64,000 bases of DNA from Alphaproteobacteria bacterium (GCA_009694135.1 SHVS01000006.1:1-64000), one strand, 5' to 3'; shown: positions 40,922-50,639, numbered from the stretch's first letter. The notes: generated from the sequence alone by a model not told the origin. Numbers and translations: made by a program.

Positions 40922-41257
40922 GCGATTCCGTGCGCAAGCAACTAGGCAGCGCCATCAATCGCCGAGGCCAAGCTCCTCGCGCGCGATACTGACGCGGCGG
41001 TGCGCCGTCGGGTCGCCGCGCGTACGGACGTTCCGCCCGAGCTCCTACCTGGCGGCCGATCCGGCGCCCGAAGTGCGGCGCCTGAAGTGCGGCGCGAAGT
41101 GGCGCGCAACCCACAGGCGCCGCGTCACGCGGATTTCGTGCTTGCGGGCGACGCGGACGGCGAGGTGCGCTCAGACTTGGCCGCCAAGATCGGTCGTTTG
41201 TTGCCCGGGTTGCAGCCAGGCGAACGCGAGCGTTTGCGCAAGGTCGCCCTGACGTGA
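40918..41257 (+). pseudogene. Truncated, multiply shifted DUF2336-family remnant
   Basis: The ATG at 40918 overlaps the GGDEF stop (ATGA) and starts SDSVRKQLGSAINRRG. In a second frame follows KLLARDTDAAVRRRVAARTD then VPPELL, in a third YLAADPAPEVRR, and then EVARNPQAPRHADFVLAGDA with DGEVRSDLAAKIGRLLP. This is the N-terminal HEAT-like pattern of DUF2336 proteins of alphaproteobacteria. The remaining roughly 250 residues of a normal member are absent, and a near-duplicate GAAGTGCGGCGC occurs at the break. Real decay is more likely here than in the single-shift genes. Confidence 0.65.
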
Positions 41258-41331
41258 AAGGCGAATTTGAGCATGCGGCTCGCGCCTAAAGATATGGTGT
41301 GGCAGATCCAGTTCTTGAGCGAGGCAAAAAC

Positions 41332-42240
41332 CTAGTCGGGCCAGATCGCCGTGCCCATGCCGGGGTCGGTGAAGATCTCCAACAGCAGCGCATGCGGGAT
41401 GCGCCCGTCGATGATCACCGCCGCCGCCGCCGAGCCCATCACCGCGGCGATGCAGGTCTCCACCTTGGGAATCATGCCGCCGCTGATGGTGCCGTCTTGG
41501 ATCAGCGCGCGCGCCTCGCTGACTTTCATGTCGGGAATGAGCGTCTTCTTCCGGTCGAGCACGCCGGTCACATCGGTCATCATCAGCAGCCGCGTGGCTC
41601 CGATCGCGCCGGCGACCGCGCCCGCGACCGTATCGGCGTTGATGTTGTAGGTCTCGCCCTTCGGCCCGACGCCGATCGGCGCGATCACCGGAATGATGTC
41701 GGAGTGCGTCAGCGTCTCCAGCAGGTGACGGTTGATCGTGCGCGGTTGGCCGACGAAGCCCAGGTCGAGCACGCGCTCGATATTGCTGTCGGGGTCGGCC
41801 TGGCGCCGCTCCAACTTCTCCGCCGAGATCAGATTTCCATCCTTGCCGGACAGCCCGATCGCCAACCCGCCGGCGGCGTTGATCGCGCCGACGATCGATT
41901 TGTTGATGGCGCCGGACAGCACCATCTCAACGATCTCAACCGTTGCCTGATCGGTGACGCGCAAGCCCCCGACGAACTCGCTCTTGATTTTCAGCCGCTC
42001 GAGCATGCGGCCGATCTGCGGCCCGCCGCCATGCACGACTATCGGATTGATGCCGACCTGCTTGAGCAGCACGATGTCGCGGGCGAAGCTTTCCGCCACG
42101 CTTTCGTCGCCCATGGCGTGGCCGCCGTATTTGACGACGAAGGTCTTGCCGGCATAGCGCCGCATGAAGGGCAGCGCCTCGGACAAGACACTCGCCTTTT
42201 GCAGGCGGTCATCGGCGATTTCGGTCTGCGGCCCGGCCAT
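41332..42240 (-). CDS. argB: Acetylglutamate kinase
   Basis: Phosphorylates N-acetylglutamate in arginine synthesis; 302 aa. Phosphate-binding [17 protein letters not shown] (about 30-46) and the substrate-binding [20 protein letters not shown] (about 67-86) are typical, and the C-terminus has [18 protein letters not shown]. The N-terminal helix ([15 protein letters not shown]) is that of the arginine-inhibited hexameric form. Follows engB on the same strand after 26 bases. Confidence 0.97.
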   Translation of the reverse strand: MAGPQTEIADDRLQKASVLSEALPFMRRYAGKTFVVKYGGHAMGDESVAESFARDIVLLKQVGINPIVVHGGGPQIGRMLERLKIKSEFVGGLRVTDQATVEIVEMVLSGAINKSIVGAINAAGGLAIGLSGKDGNLISAEKLERRQADPDSNIERVLDLGFVGQPRTINRHLLETLTHSDIIPVIAPIGVGPKGETYNINADTVAGAVAGAIGATRLLMMTDVTGVLDRKKTLIPDMKVSEARALIQDGTISGGMIPKVETCIAAVMGSAAAAVIIDGRIPHALLLEIFTDPGMGTAIWPD

Positions 42241-42266
42241 ACTATCCCTCCCTTGGCGCGCCGAAC

Positions 42267-42938
42267 CTAAGCGTTCGCCGCCGGCAAGGCCAGACCCGCC
42301 GGCAAGGCGAGGGCCGCCAGCTCGGCGCGCAACAGGGCAATGCCCGCCCCGGTGCGCGCGCTGGTCGAGATCAGGCGCGGGTGCAGCGCGCCGTGCCGGG
42401 CGAGAGCGGCGAATTCACGCTTCCGGTCCTCGCCCTCGGCCTGATTGATCTGATCCGTCTTGGTCAGCACGAGCTGGTAGGACACCGCGGTCTCGTCGAG
42501 CAGATCCATGAACTCGATATCGCTCGGCTTGGTGCCGTGGCGGGAATCGATCAGGATGCAGACGCGGCGCAGATTGGCGCGGCCGCTCAGATAGGTGCGC
42601 ATCATCTCGGTCCAGGCGCGGATTTCGCCTTTCGGCGCCTTGGCGAAGCCATAGCCGGGAAGATCGACCAGCCCCAGCCGTCGTCCCAGCTCGAAGAAAT
42701 TAAGCTGGCGGGTGCGGCCGGGCGTCTTGCTCACGCGCGCCAGCGTCGAGCGGCCGGTGAGGGCATTGACCAGCGACGATTTGCCGACATTCGAGCGGCC
42801 GGCGAAGGCGATCTCCGGCAGATGCGAGACGGGGATCTTCCCATCGCCGGTCACGCCGGCGATGAAGCTGCAAGACTGGGCGAACAGAATCCGCCCGGCC
42901 TCTTCGTCCATGATCTCGTCGTCGTTGGTCGCAAGCAT
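42267..42938 (-). CDS. engB: Ribosome-biogenesis GTPase EngB (YsxC/YihA)
   Basis: 223 aa GTPase needed for 50S assembly. G1 is in [20 protein letters not shown] (about 42-61), G3 in [17 protein letters not shown] (about 90), G4 in LVLTKTDQ (about 156) and G5 in [18 protein letters not shown] is the family-specific switch I region. I use the ATG at 42938; an upstream TTG at 42947 is possible. It starts 20 bases after the yidC stop. Confidence 0.96.
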   Translation of the reverse strand: MLATNDDEIMDEEAGRILFAQSCSFIAGVTGDGKIPVSHLPEIAFAGRSNVGKSSLVNALTGRSTLARVSKTPGRTRQLNFFELGRRLGLVDLPGYGFAKAPKGEIRAWTEMMRTYLSGRANLRRVCILIDSRHGTKPSDIEFMDLLDETAVSYQLVLTKTDQINQAEGEDRKREFAALARHGALHPRLISTSARTGAGIALLRAELAALALPAGLALPAANA

Positions 42939-42958
42939 GCGGGCCAATCAGCCGAGGA

Positions 42959-44689
42959 CTATTCGGCCGCCTTCTTCCGCGCGGGTTGGGGCGGGGAGGC
43001 GGCGCCACCGATCGGCACGCCCATGCTGCGCATGATCACATATTGCTGCGTGATCGACAGCAGGTTGTTCCAGGTCCAATAGATCACCAGCCCAGCCGGG
43101 AACATCGCCATCATCGGCGTGAAGATCAGCGGCATGAAGGCGAACATCTTGGCTTGTACCGGGTCGGGCGGCGCCGGGTTGAGCTTGGTCTGGAGAAACA
43201 TCGTCACGCCCATGACGAACGGCCAGGCGCCGATGGTCGAAGGCAGCAGCAAGGTCTCCGGCGGCGCCCAGGGCAGCAGGCCGAACAGGTTGAAGACCGA
43301 GGTCGGGTCGGCGGCCGACAGATCGATGATCCAGCCAAAGAACGGCGCGTGGCGCATCTCGATGGTGACGAACAGCACCTTGTAGAGCGCGAAGAACACC
43401 GGCACCTGGACGACGATCGGCAGGCAGCCGGCGAGCGGATTGACCTTCTCGCGCTTGTACAGCGCCATCATCTCCTGCTGGAGCTTGAGCTTGTCCTCTT
43501 CGTAGCGCGCGCGCAGTTCGAGCAGCTTGGGCTGCAAGGCCTTCATGCGGCTCATCGAGCGATACGACTTGTTCGCCAGCGGGAAGAACAACGCCTTCAC
43601 GAAGACGGTGAAGACGAGAATCGCCAGCCCGAAATTGCCCAGCCACTCGTGCAGCGTGAGCAAGGCATAGAACATCGGCTTGGTGATATAAAAGAACCAG
43701 CCGAAATCGATCGCCAGATCGAAGCGGGCGATGCCCAACTCCGCGCTGTAGCGGTCGAGCAGCCGCACTTCCTTGGCGCCGGCGAACACGCGCTGCGTTG
43801 CCACGACCGAAGCGCCCGGTTCCAGCCGGCGCTCGCGACCGAGCGTCTCGACCGTATAAGCGTCGACGCCCGCTTCGACGGCATGCGCGAAGCGCGCCGT
43901 GACCGGCTCGGCTTGATCGGGGATCGCGGCGGCGAGCCAATACTTGTCGGTGATTCCGATCCAGCCGCCGGTTGAAGCCATCTCGATCTTCGGCGTCGCG
44001 TCGAGATCCTTGTAATTGACCTCCTTGAGCGTCGCGTTGAAGACGCCGAGCGGGCCCTCGTGCAGGATGTAGTAGCCGTCGGTCTTCGGCCGACCGATGC
44101 GCCGCACTTGCGCGAATGGGACCAGGGTCTGCGCCGCCGTTCCTTCGTTGACCACGGTGTCGGTGACGGTGATCAGGAAATCCGCATCGACCGCGATCCG
44201 GCGGGTAATGGAAAGCCCTTCGGCCGAGCGAAAGACCAGGACGGCCGCGTCCTTGGCGCCCGCCTGCGCGGGGGCGGCGGTCCACAGCGCGTCCGCGCCC
44301 AATTCGCGCCCGGCGGCATCGCGCCAGCCGACGGCGGCGTAATACGGGGCGGCAGTGCCAAGCGGGGAGAGGAGTTCGATCTCGCTGCTCTTCGGATCCG
44401 TGGTTTCGCGATAGTCCGCCAGCGTCAAATCGTCGAAGCGCGCGCCGGCCAAGTTGATCGATCCATGCACGCGCTGGCCCATGATCGGGGCGCGTTTGGT
44501 TTCACCGAGCACCGTGGCGCGCGGGCGCGGCGCGGCGGCGACCGGGGCCGCCGGCGTCAGGGCCGGCAGGGCCAGTTCCGCCGGGGACGGCGGCACGGGC
44601 TTGGGGACGATCGAGGAGATGTAGTACTCCCAGCCCACCAGCACGAGCACGCTCAAGACCAAAGCGATGACGAGGTTGCGCTGTTCCAT
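42959..44689 (-). CDS. yidC: Membrane protein insertase YidC
   Basis: 576 aa, alone or with SecYEG inserts inner-membrane proteins. First span LVIALVLSVLVLVGWEYYIS at the N-terminus, a large periplasmic domain (about 60-350), then the conserved five-helix core. WFFYITKPMFYALLTLHEWL opens the core, with FPLANKSYRSMSRMKALQPK and YKREKVNPLAGCLPIVVQVP (about 420-450) and the last helices LIFTPMMAMFPAGLVIYWTW. The hydrophilic-groove Arg is expected in the first core helix region. Part of rpmH-rnpA-yidD-yidC-engB. Confidence 0.97.
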   Translation of the reverse strand: MEQRNLVIALVLSVLVLVGWEYYISSIVPKPVPPSPAELALPALTPAAPVAAAPRPRATVLGETKRAPIMGQRVHGSINLAGARFDDLTLADYRETTDPKSSEIELLSPLGTAAPYYAAVGWRDAAGRELGADALWTAAPAQAGAKDAAVLVFRSAEGLSITRRIAVDADFLITVTDTVVNEGTAAQTLVPFAQVRRIGRPKTDGYYILHEGPLGVFNATLKEVNYKDLDATPKIEMASTGGWIGITDKYWLAAAIPDQAEPVTARFAHAVEAGVDAYTVETLGRERRLEPGASVVATQRVFAGAKEVRLLDRYSAELGIARFDLAIDFGWFFYITKPMFYALLTLHEWLGNFGLAILVFTVFVKALFFPLANKSYRSMSRMKALQPKLLELRARYEEDKLKLQQEMMALYKREKVNPLAGCLPIVVQVPVFFALYKVLFVTIEMRHAPFFGWIIDLSAADPTSVFNLFGLLPWAPPETLLLPSTIGAWPFVMGVTMFLQTKLNPAPPDPVQAKMFAFMPLIFTPMMAMFPAGLVIYWTWNNLLSITQQYVIMRSMGVPIGGAASPPQPARKKAAE

Positions 44690-44707
44690 GGATTTCGCTC
44701 TGGGCGC

Positions 44708-44947
44708 TTAGGCGCGTGGAACGGGGTCGAAGCCGGCCCCGCCCCAGGGGTGACAACGGAGGATCCGACGCAATGCAAGCCAGGACCCGCGCTTGGGCCC
44801 GTGCCGCTCGATCGCCTCAAGTGCGTATTCGGAACAACTGGGTGCGTAACGGCAGGCAGGGCCAAAGAGGGCGGCGAAGCCATAGCGCCAAGCCAGGATC
44901 ACGGCGCGCAGCCCGGCGCGGAGCCCCCGCTCAACATGCTGCATCAT
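44708..44947 (-). CDS. yidD: Membrane protein insertion efficiency factor YidD
   Basis: 79 aa small membrane-associated protein with the family signature [20 protein letters not shown] (about 23-42), followed by [20 protein letters not shown] and [13 protein letters not shown]. It assists YidC-dependent insertion. Its start overlaps the rnpA stop (ATGA, 44944-44947). A longer in-frame reading upstream would lie inside rnpA. Confidence 0.95.
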   Translation of the reverse strand: MMQHVERGLRAGLRAVILAWRYGFAALFGPACRYAPSCSEYALEAIERHGPKRGSWLALRRILRCHPWGGAGFDPVPRA

Positions 44948-45369
44948 GCTCCCCCACGGCTTTGCTCGCCGTCCGCACGCCACAGCCCGAGCCGCCGCAG
45001 TGCCTGTTCCAGGTCGGCGAGCAGCAGCGGGAAGGGTCGCTCAACCGTGGCCGAGCGGCCGACCAAGACATAATCGAAGCCGGATTGGGCGTGGATGGGC
45101 ATGACCCTCTGTACCACGGCTCTGAGGCGACGCCGCGCGCGATTGCGTTGGACAGCGCCGCCGACCTTGCGGCTCACCGTGTAGCCGACCCCCAGCTCCT
45201 CGGCAATGCGCCCCGGGGCCGGAAGGCGCGGCGCCACTTGCAGCACAAGCCCGGGCGCGGCGAACCGCCGTCCGGCGGAACTTACGCGCAGAAACTCGGG
45301 TCGCCGGCGCAGCCTGGACAACTGCGCGCCCGGCACCGCTACAGGGGGTGCGGGTTGCGGCATCGGCAT
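44944..45369 (-). CDS. rnpA: Ribonuclease P protein component
   Basis: Protein subunit of RNase P, which cuts the 5' leader from pre-tRNA. About 141 aa with the RNR motif region [20 protein letters not shown] (about 70-89). [20 protein letters not shown] is the normal family start, so the first 15 residues (Met/Pro-rich) may be extra and a downstream start possible. Two ATGs (45369, 45363) fit. 119 bases after rpmH. Confidence 0.94.
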   Translation of the reverse strand: MPMPQPAPPVAVPGAQLSRLRRRPEFLRVSSAGRRFAAPGLVLQVAPRLPAPGRIAEELGVGYTVSRKVGGAVQRNRARRRLRAVVQRVMPIHAQSGFDYVLVGRSATVERPFPLLLADLEQALRRLGLWRADGEQSRGGA

Positions 45370-45488
45370 TCCCAATCGACATAAAGCACGGGGGGCAGGG
45401 CAGCCCGGCGCGGCCTCCCGCCTGGCACCCCCGGCGACTACCGACAGGGAAGTCGAGTCCGGAGGCGTCGGTCGGCCGTAGCGAGAGT

Positions 45489-45632
45489 CTAGTCGCTGAT
45501 CAGGTGTTTGCGGCCCTTGGCGCGACGGCGCGAGAGCACCAGACGCCCGCCGACCGACCCCATGCGCGCGCGGAATCCGTGCCGACGCTTACGGACTATC
45601 TTGCTCGGCTGCCAGGTGCGTTTCTGAGCCAT
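45489..45632 (-). CDS. rpmH: 50S ribosomal protein L34
   Basis: 47 aa, very basic. The minus strand reads [20 protein letters not shown] followed by [20 protein letters not shown] and RKHLISD. The conserved [17 protein letters not shown] and RRAKGRK blocks identify L34. It has two extra residues at the N-terminus and a slightly longer tail than the 44 aa E. coli protein. First gene of the rpmH-rnpA-yidD-yidC-engB cluster, with a strong promoter upstream. Confidence 0.96.
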   Translation of the reverse strand: MAQKRTWQPSKIVRKRRHGFRARMGSVGGRLVLSRRRAKGRKHLISD

Positions 45633-45694
45633 GTTCACAAGCCTCAATAGCGGGTGACACCGGGACCGACGGCTCCGGAAGCCAGAGCGCGAGG

Positions 45695-45723
45695 TTGTAT
45701 CGAGCGCGGCGAAGGCTTGTCAA
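45695..45723 (-). promoter_or_regulatory. Promoter of the rpmH cluster
   Basis: On the minus strand a perfect TTGACA (45723-45718), a 17-base spacer and ATACAA (45700-45695) lie about 63 bases upstream of the rpmH start. A GANTC site (45725-45729) touches the -35 side. This is the best sigma-70 type match I saw in the window. Confidence 0.6.
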
Positions 45724-45837
45724 CGAATCCCGCGTGCGGAGCCCGGCGGCAAGCCATTCGCCGGCAGCATGCCCCTGAACGCTTGACAGCGGCCGCGCAA
45801 TAGGGACGCCTCTATTCCGGCCCGCAAATGCGGGCAA

Positions 45838-46593
45838 ATGCCGGAACGACTGGGTATCGCGGACATGGATTTTTCGGGGCTCGTCCTTGTCCTCAAGCGG
45901 GGCTGGCCGTTGCTGGCTATCGCCACCGGCGTCGCGCTGTATTATTTTCTAGGTCTCGACCGCTATTTCGGCATTGAGGCCCTGCGCGCGAATCGGGTCG
46001 GGCTGACCGCCTGGGTCAACGATAACGGGCTGTGGGCGCTCGCGGCTTTCGCCGTCGTTTATGCCGTTATGGTCGCCCTGTCGGTCCCGGGCGCTGGCGT
46101 GATGACTCTTGCCGGCGGGTTCATGTTCGGGGTGATCGTGGCCACAGCGGTCATCGTTTTCGCGGCGACTGCGGGGGCGACGCTGCTGTTCCTTGCCGCG
46201 CGCACCGCGCTGGGCAAGCCGTTGCGTGCACGCGCCGGTCCTTGGCTGCGCACGCTCGAAGCCGGCTTCGCCGAGAACGCGCTCAGCTACCTGCTGCTGC
46301 TGCGGCTGATGCCGATCTTCCCCTTCTGGCTGGTCAATCTCGCGCCGGCTTTTTTGCACATTCCGATACGGACTTATGTGTTCGGCACATTTTTCGGCAT
46401 CATCCCGGCGACGCTCGTCTATGCCTGGGTAGGCAGCGGCATCGGCCATGTGCTGGACCAGGGCGGGGAGCCCGATCTGCACATGATCTACTCGCCGAAT
46501 GTCCTTGGCCCGATTCTGGCGCTGGCGGCGCTCGCGACGGTGCCGATCGCCTACAAGCGCTACCGCCGCTCGCGGGAACGGGCGCGTGGCTGA
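45838..46593 (+). CDS. TVP38/TMEM64 family membrane protein
   Basis: 251 aa, DedA-related superfamily, inner membrane. First span LLAIATGVALYYFLGLDRYF, then the VTT domain: VMVALSVPGAGVMTLAGGFM and FGVIVATAVIVFAATAGATL (about 80-120), FAENALSYLLLLRLMPIFPF (about 142) and FFGIIPATLVYAWVGSGIG. The Gly/Pro-rich re-entrant loops suggest lipid or ion transport, but the substrate is unknown. An ATG at 45868 is an alternative start. Its last 8 bases overlap the start of the flavoprotein gene, so the two are coupled. Confidence 0.9.
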   Translation: MPERLGIADMDFSGLVLVLKRGWPLLAIATGVALYYFLGLDRYFGIEALRANRVGLTAWVNDNGLWALAAFAVVYAVMVALSVPGAGVMTLAGGFMFGVIVATAVIVFAATAGATLLFLAARTALGKPLRARAGPWLRTLEAGFAENALSYLLLLRLMPIFPFWLVNLAPAFLHIPIRTYVFGTFFGIIPATLVYAWVGSGIGHVLDQGGEPDLHMIYSPNVLGPILALAALATVPIAYKRYRRSRERARG

Positions 46594-48013
46594 AACCCTT
46601 CGCCCCGATCTGTGTGTGATCGGCGGCGGATCGGGCGGGCTTACGGTTGCCGCCGGCGCTGCGCAGATGGGGGCCTCGGTCGTGCTGTTCGAGCGCGACC
46701 GCATGGGCGGCGAATGCCTGAACACCGGCTGCGTGCCGTCGAAGGCGCTGCTCGCGGCGGCGCATGCGGCCGAGTCCGCGCGGCGCGCGCGCGCCTTCGG
46801 GGTCTCCAGCCCGCCGACAGTCGATTGGGCGGGCGTACGCACGCATATCGACCAGGTGATTTCCGCCCTCGCGCCCCATGATTCGGTCGAGCGTTTCGAG
46901 AAACTCGGTGTGCGCGTGGAGCGCCAAGCGGCGCGATTTACCGGCCCGGATGAAGTCGAAGCCGCCGACGGCACGCCTGTGCGTGCCCGTCGTTTCGTCA
47001 TTGCCACCGGCTCCGAGCCCTTGGTGCCGCCGATTCCCGGCTTGGCGACGACGGGCTTCCACACCAACCAGACGATCTTTACCCTGCCAGAGATGCCGGC
47101 CCATCTCCTGGTGCTTGGCGGCGGGCCGGTCGGCGTCGAGCTGGCGCAGGCGTTCCGCCGCCTTGGCGCTCAGGTAACGATGGTCGAGCGGGCGACGATG
47201 CTCGCGCGCAGTGATCCTGAACTGGTCGCGGTGCTGCGCCAGCGCCTGTTGGCCGAAGGTGTCGTGCTGCACGAAGGCGCGCGCGTCGAGCAAGCTTCCG
47301 CCAAGGGCGGGGGGGTTACGCTCGTTGCGCGCTTGCCCGGCGGCGCCGCGGTCGAACTCACCGGCAGCCATGTGCTGGTCGCGGCCGGACGGCGTCCGCG
47401 TCTGGACGGGCTCGGGTTGGAGCGGGCCGGGGTCGCATTCACGCCGCAAGGCGTCACCGTCGATCGCGGCCAGCGCACCAGCAACCGACGCGTGTTCGCC
47501 ATCGGCGATGCGGCCGGCCCGCCGCAATTCACCCACAGCGCCGCGCATCAGGCCGGCATCGTGCTGCGCCGCGCGCTGTTACGCTTGCCGGCGCGCAGCG
47601 AGACGCGCGCCATTCCCGCCGTCACCTATACCGATCCGGAGTTGGCCGAGGTCGGCATGAGCGAGGCCGCTGCGCGCGAGCGCCACGGGCGCGTCACGGT
47701 CCTGCGCTGGCCATTCAGGGAGAACGATCGCGCCCAGGCGGAACGAACGACCGAAGGCATGGTTAAGCTTTTGGTCGATCGCCGCGGGCGGGTTTTAGGC
47801 GCGGGCATCGTCGGTGCGCGCGCGGGCGACCTTTTGCTGCCCTGGGTGATGGCCGTAGCGCAGCAGCAGCGCGTCGGCCGCCTGGCGGGGCTGGTCGTGC
47901 CTTATCCCACGCTGGGTGAGGCAGGCAAGCGCGCTGCGGGCAGTTATTTCACCCCCTATTTGTTCTCGGCGGCCATGCGCTGGCTGGTGCGACTAATTTC
48001 ATGGCTGGGATGA
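46586..48013 (+). CDS. FAD/NAD(P)-dependent disulfide oxidoreductase (mercuric reductase/lipoamide dehydrogenase-like)
   Basis: 475 aa class I pyridine nucleotide-disulfide reductase. FAD-binding LCVIGGGSGGLTVAAGAAQM (about 9-28), redox-active cysteine pair GGECLNTGCVPSKALL (about 45-60), NAD(P) loop LLVLGGGPVGVELAQAFRRL (about 174-193), second FAD contact RVFAIGDAAG (about 303) and a C-terminal dimer domain. It lacks the HMA domain and the C-terminal Cys pair of true MerA, and no E2 lipoyl gene is near. GTG start. The neighbouring TVP38 gene overlaps it by 8 bases, suggesting a shared membrane redox role, but the substrate is unknown. Confidence 0.88.
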   Translation: MAETLRPDLCVIGGGSGGLTVAAGAAQMGASVVLFERDRMGGECLNTGCVPSKALLAAAHAAESARRARAFGVSSPPTVDWAGVRTHIDQVISALAPHDSVERFEKLGVRVERQAARFTGPDEVEAADGTPVRARRFVIATGSEPLVPPIPGLATTGFHTNQTIFTLPEMPAHLLVLGGGPVGVELAQAFRRLGAQVTMVERATMLARSDPELVAVLRQRLLAEGVVLHEGARVEQASAKGGGVTLVARLPGGAAVELTGSHVLVAAGRRPRLDGLGLERAGVAFTPQGVTVDRGQRTSNRRVFAIGDAAGPPQFTHSAAHQAGIVLRRALLRLPARSETRAIPAVTYTDPELAEVGMSEAAARERHGRVTVLRWPFRENDRAQAERTTEGMVKLLVDRRGRVLGAGIVGARAGDLLLPWVMAVAQQQRVGRLAGLVVPYPTLGEAGKRAAGSYFTPYLFSAAMRWLVRLISWLG

Positions 48014-48058
48014 ACGGCGACCTTCTGCCGCACGACGCGATCTGCTAAGGTGGCCCGC

Positions 48059-49483
48059 ATGCGTCCCGGCGGACCCAAAGATTTGCCGCATGGGCTGAGG
48101 AGTCTCTCGGCCCGTCTGCTGCTATTCACCCTCGGCTTCGTGATGCTGGCCGCGGTGATGATCTATGCCCCCTCGGTTGGCCGCTATCGCGACGACTGGC
48201 TCGTACAGAAGATCGCCGCTGCTCATTTGGGCGTGCTGGCGCTCGAGGCCGTCCCCGATGCGACCGTCAACGAGGAGTTGAAGCAGGCGCTGTTGATGCA
48301 TGTCGGCGCCTACGCCATCGTGCTGCACAAGGCCGACGCGCGCGTGCTGATCGCCCAATCCGCCCTGCCAATGATGGATCAGCAGGTGGTGACCGGCAGC
48401 AGCACCTTGCTGGAACACATCTGGGATGCATTTGGCACGCTGCTGCATGGCAACCGGGTGATCCGTCTGCTCGGGCCATCGCCGCGCGAAGCCGATGTGA
48501 CCATCGAGGCCTTGATCGACGAGCATCCCTTGCAACTGGCCTTGCTCGGGTTTTCCGGGAATATCCTACTGGTTTCGGTCGCCATCTCCCTGTTCGCCGC
48601 GATTCTGGTCTATGCCAGCCTGCACTGGCTGCTGGTGCGGCCGATGCGCCGCCTGACCGACGGCGTGATCGAGTTCGCCGAGCATCCCGAAAATCTGCAA
48701 GCCGGGGTCAAACCCTCCGGCCGCGCCGATGAAATTGGCGCCGCCGAGCGCGTGCTGGCGGCGATGCAGGCCGATGTGCGCGCCGCGCTGCGGCAAAAAG
48801 ATCACCCCGCGGCGCTGGGGGCTGCGGTCGTCAAGATCAGCCATGATTTGCGCGGGATATTGTCCACCGCCGTGCTGATCACCGATCGGCTGGCGACGTC
48901 CGCCGATCCGCGCGTGCGGCGCACCGTCGGCCCGCTGTTGCAGGCGATCGAGCGCGCCATCGCTCTAGCCACCAGTACGCTCGACTATGCGCGCGATGCC
49001 GCGCCCGAACTCGCGCTCAGCCGCTTCCGCATCGAGGATTTGATCGAAGATGTCGGTCGTGATCTGTCGGTGACGGCGCCCGCAGGGGTGCCCTTGGCGG
49101 TCGAGGCTGGTGGCGAGCTCGAACTTTTCGCCGATCGCGCCCAGCTCTATCGCGTGCTCGCCAATCTGGCGCGCAACGCGGTCGAAGCCGGGGCCGATCG
49201 GGTGCGGATCGTCGCCAGTACTGGCACCGAGGGCATGGCGATCGATGTCGCCGACAACGGCCCCGGCTTGCCGGAGAAGGCGCGCCAGGGCTTGTTCAAG
49301 CCGTTCAGCGCCTCGACGCGCAAGGGCGGCAGCGGGCTGGGGCTTGCCATAGCGCGCGAGGTGATGCGCGCCCATGGCGGCGACATCGCGCTGGTCGCAT
49401 CCAGCGACGCCGGCACGCGCTTCCGCCTTACTCTGCCGCATAAGAAAACGCGCGTCAGTCGAGCTGCAGCACCTGAAGCTTGA
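48059..49483 (+). CDS. Membrane sensor histidine kinase, orphan
   Basis: 474 aa. Two membrane spans (RLLLFTLGFVMLAAVMIYAP and GFSGNILLVSVAISLFAAIL) bracket a periplasmic sensor region of about 125 residues. A HAMP-like linker (LLVRPMRRLTDGVIEFAEHP, about 195) leads to the phospho-acceptor motif AVVKISHDLRGILST (His about 260). The ATPase has NLARNAVEAG (N box, about 372), DNGPGLPEKARQGLFKPF (G1/F) and GGSGLGLAIAREVM (G2). No response regulator gene is adjacent. ATG at 48059 has AAGGTGG upstream; a GTG at 48050 is possible. Confidence 0.93.
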   Translation: MRPGGPKDLPHGLRSLSARLLLFTLGFVMLAAVMIYAPSVGRYRDDWLVQKIAAAHLGVLALEAVPDATVNEELKQALLMHVGAYAIVLHKADARVLIAQSALPMMDQQVVTGSSTLLEHIWDAFGTLLHGNRVIRLLGPSPREADVTIEALIDEHPLQLALLGFSGNILLVSVAISLFAAILVYASLHWLLVRPMRRLTDGVIEFAEHPENLQAGVKPSGRADEIGAAERVLAAMQADVRAALRQKDHPAALGAAVVKISHDLRGILSTAVLITDRLATSADPRVRRTVGPLLQAIERAIALATSTLDYARDAAPELALSRFRIEDLIEDVGRDLSVTAPAGVPLAVEAGGELELFADRAQLYRVLANLARNAVEAGADRVRIVASTGTEGMAIDVADNGPGLPEKARQGLFKPFSASTRKGGSGLGLAIAREVMRAHGGDIALVASSDAGTRFRLTLPHKKTRVSRAAAPEA

Positions 49484-50639
49484 GATAGGCGCTTTCCGGC
49501 AGCAGCGGATGCACCGGGTGATCGGCTCCGGCGCCGGCATTGCGCAGGATCCGCCCCGTTCGTCCGGCGGTGGCGATGCCGGCCGCGATCTCAGAGGCGA
49601 AATCGCTTGCCGGGACATGGTGCGAGCATGAAGCGAGCACGAGGAACCCGCCGGGCGCCACGACCGACGCCGCTAGCCGCGCGAGCTTGCGATAGCCGCG
49701 CAACCCGACCGCTAGATCCTTCTTCGCCTTAACAAAGGCGGGCGGATCGCAGATCACGGTGCCCCAGTGGCGTTTCTCACGGGCGGCCGATTCGAGCACG
49801 CCGAAGGCCTCGCCCTTTTCGAACCGCAGCTGGCCCTCGACGCCGTTGAGCCGTGCCGCCGCGGTCGCCAGCGACAAGGCGGCTTCGGAGCTATCCACGC
49901 CAGTTACCTCGGTCGCGCCGGCCAGCGCGGCGGCAATCGAGAAGCCGCCCGAGTAGCAATAGAGATCGAGCACATCGAGCCCGGCGGCGAGCGAGGCGAC
50001 GAAGGCGCGGTTGTCGCGCTGGTCATAGAACCAGCCGGTCTTCTGCCCGGCGGTCAGCGACGCCAGGGCGCGCAGCGAACCTTCATGCACTTCGATCGGC
50101 CGGTCGGCGTTGCCGCGCACGACTTCGACGCGCAGTTCGAGACCTTCGAGCGTGCGCACCGGCGCGTCGGCGCGGATCACGACCGTGCGCGGCGCAATCA
50201 CCGCATCGATCGCGGCCAGCATCGGCGCAAGGAGCACCTCCGCCCCGGCGGTATTGACCTGGATCGACAGCGCGTCGCCGAAGCGGTCGATGACGAAGCC
50301 GGGCAGTCCGTCGGCCTCGGCATGCACCAGCCGATAATAGGGCGTGCCGTAAATACGGTCACGCAGGGCAAGCGCGCGCGCCAGCCGGTCCTGCACGAAG
50401 CGCCAGTCGATCGACGCATTGACGCTCGGCGTCATGATACGCGCCGCGATCAGGGAATGCGGGTTGAAGCTGGCTAGGCCGAGCGGCTTGCCCTCGGTTC
50501 CCACCCGCACGATACCGCCAGGTGGAAGCGCCTTGGTGGCCGCATCCATCTCGATCTCGTTGGAGTAGATCCAGGGGTGGCCGGTCCGGGCGCGCCGGGC
50601 GTGGCCCTTCATAACGTGAATGGTCGGAATCTCGATCAT
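49455..50639 (-). CDS. RlmI-like class I rRNA methyltransferase with PUA domain
   Basis: 394 aa. N-terminal PUA-like domain (RARTGHPWIYSNEIEMDAAT, about 15-34), an EEHEE-type middle domain with HAEADGLPGFVIDRFGDALS (about 106), and a Rossmann SAM domain: DVLDLYCYSGGFSIAAALAG (about 222-241), motif IV ICDPPAFVKAKKDL (about 300). RlmI methylates C1962 of 23S rRNA; the match is to the family, not proven for the site. Its 3' end overlaps the convergent kinase gene by 29 bases. Confidence 0.88.
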   Translation of the reverse strand: MIEIPTIHVMKGHARRARTGHPWIYSNEIEMDAATKALPPGGIVRVGTEGKPLGLASFNPHSLIAARIMTPSVNASIDWRFVQDRLARALALRDRIYGTPYYRLVHAEADGLPGFVIDRFGDALSIQVNTAGAEVLLAPMLAAIDAVIAPRTVVIRADAPVRTLEGLELRVEVVRGNADRPIEVHEGSLRALASLTAGQKTGWFYDQRDNRAFVASLAAGLDVLDLYCYSGGFSIAAALAGATEVTGVDSSEAALSLATAAARLNGVEGQLRFEKGEAFGVLESAAREKRHWGTVICDPPAFVKAKKDLAVGLRGYRKLARLAASVVAPGGFLVLASCSHHVPASDFASEIAAGIATAGRTGRILRNAGAGADHPVHPLLPESAYLKLQVLQLD

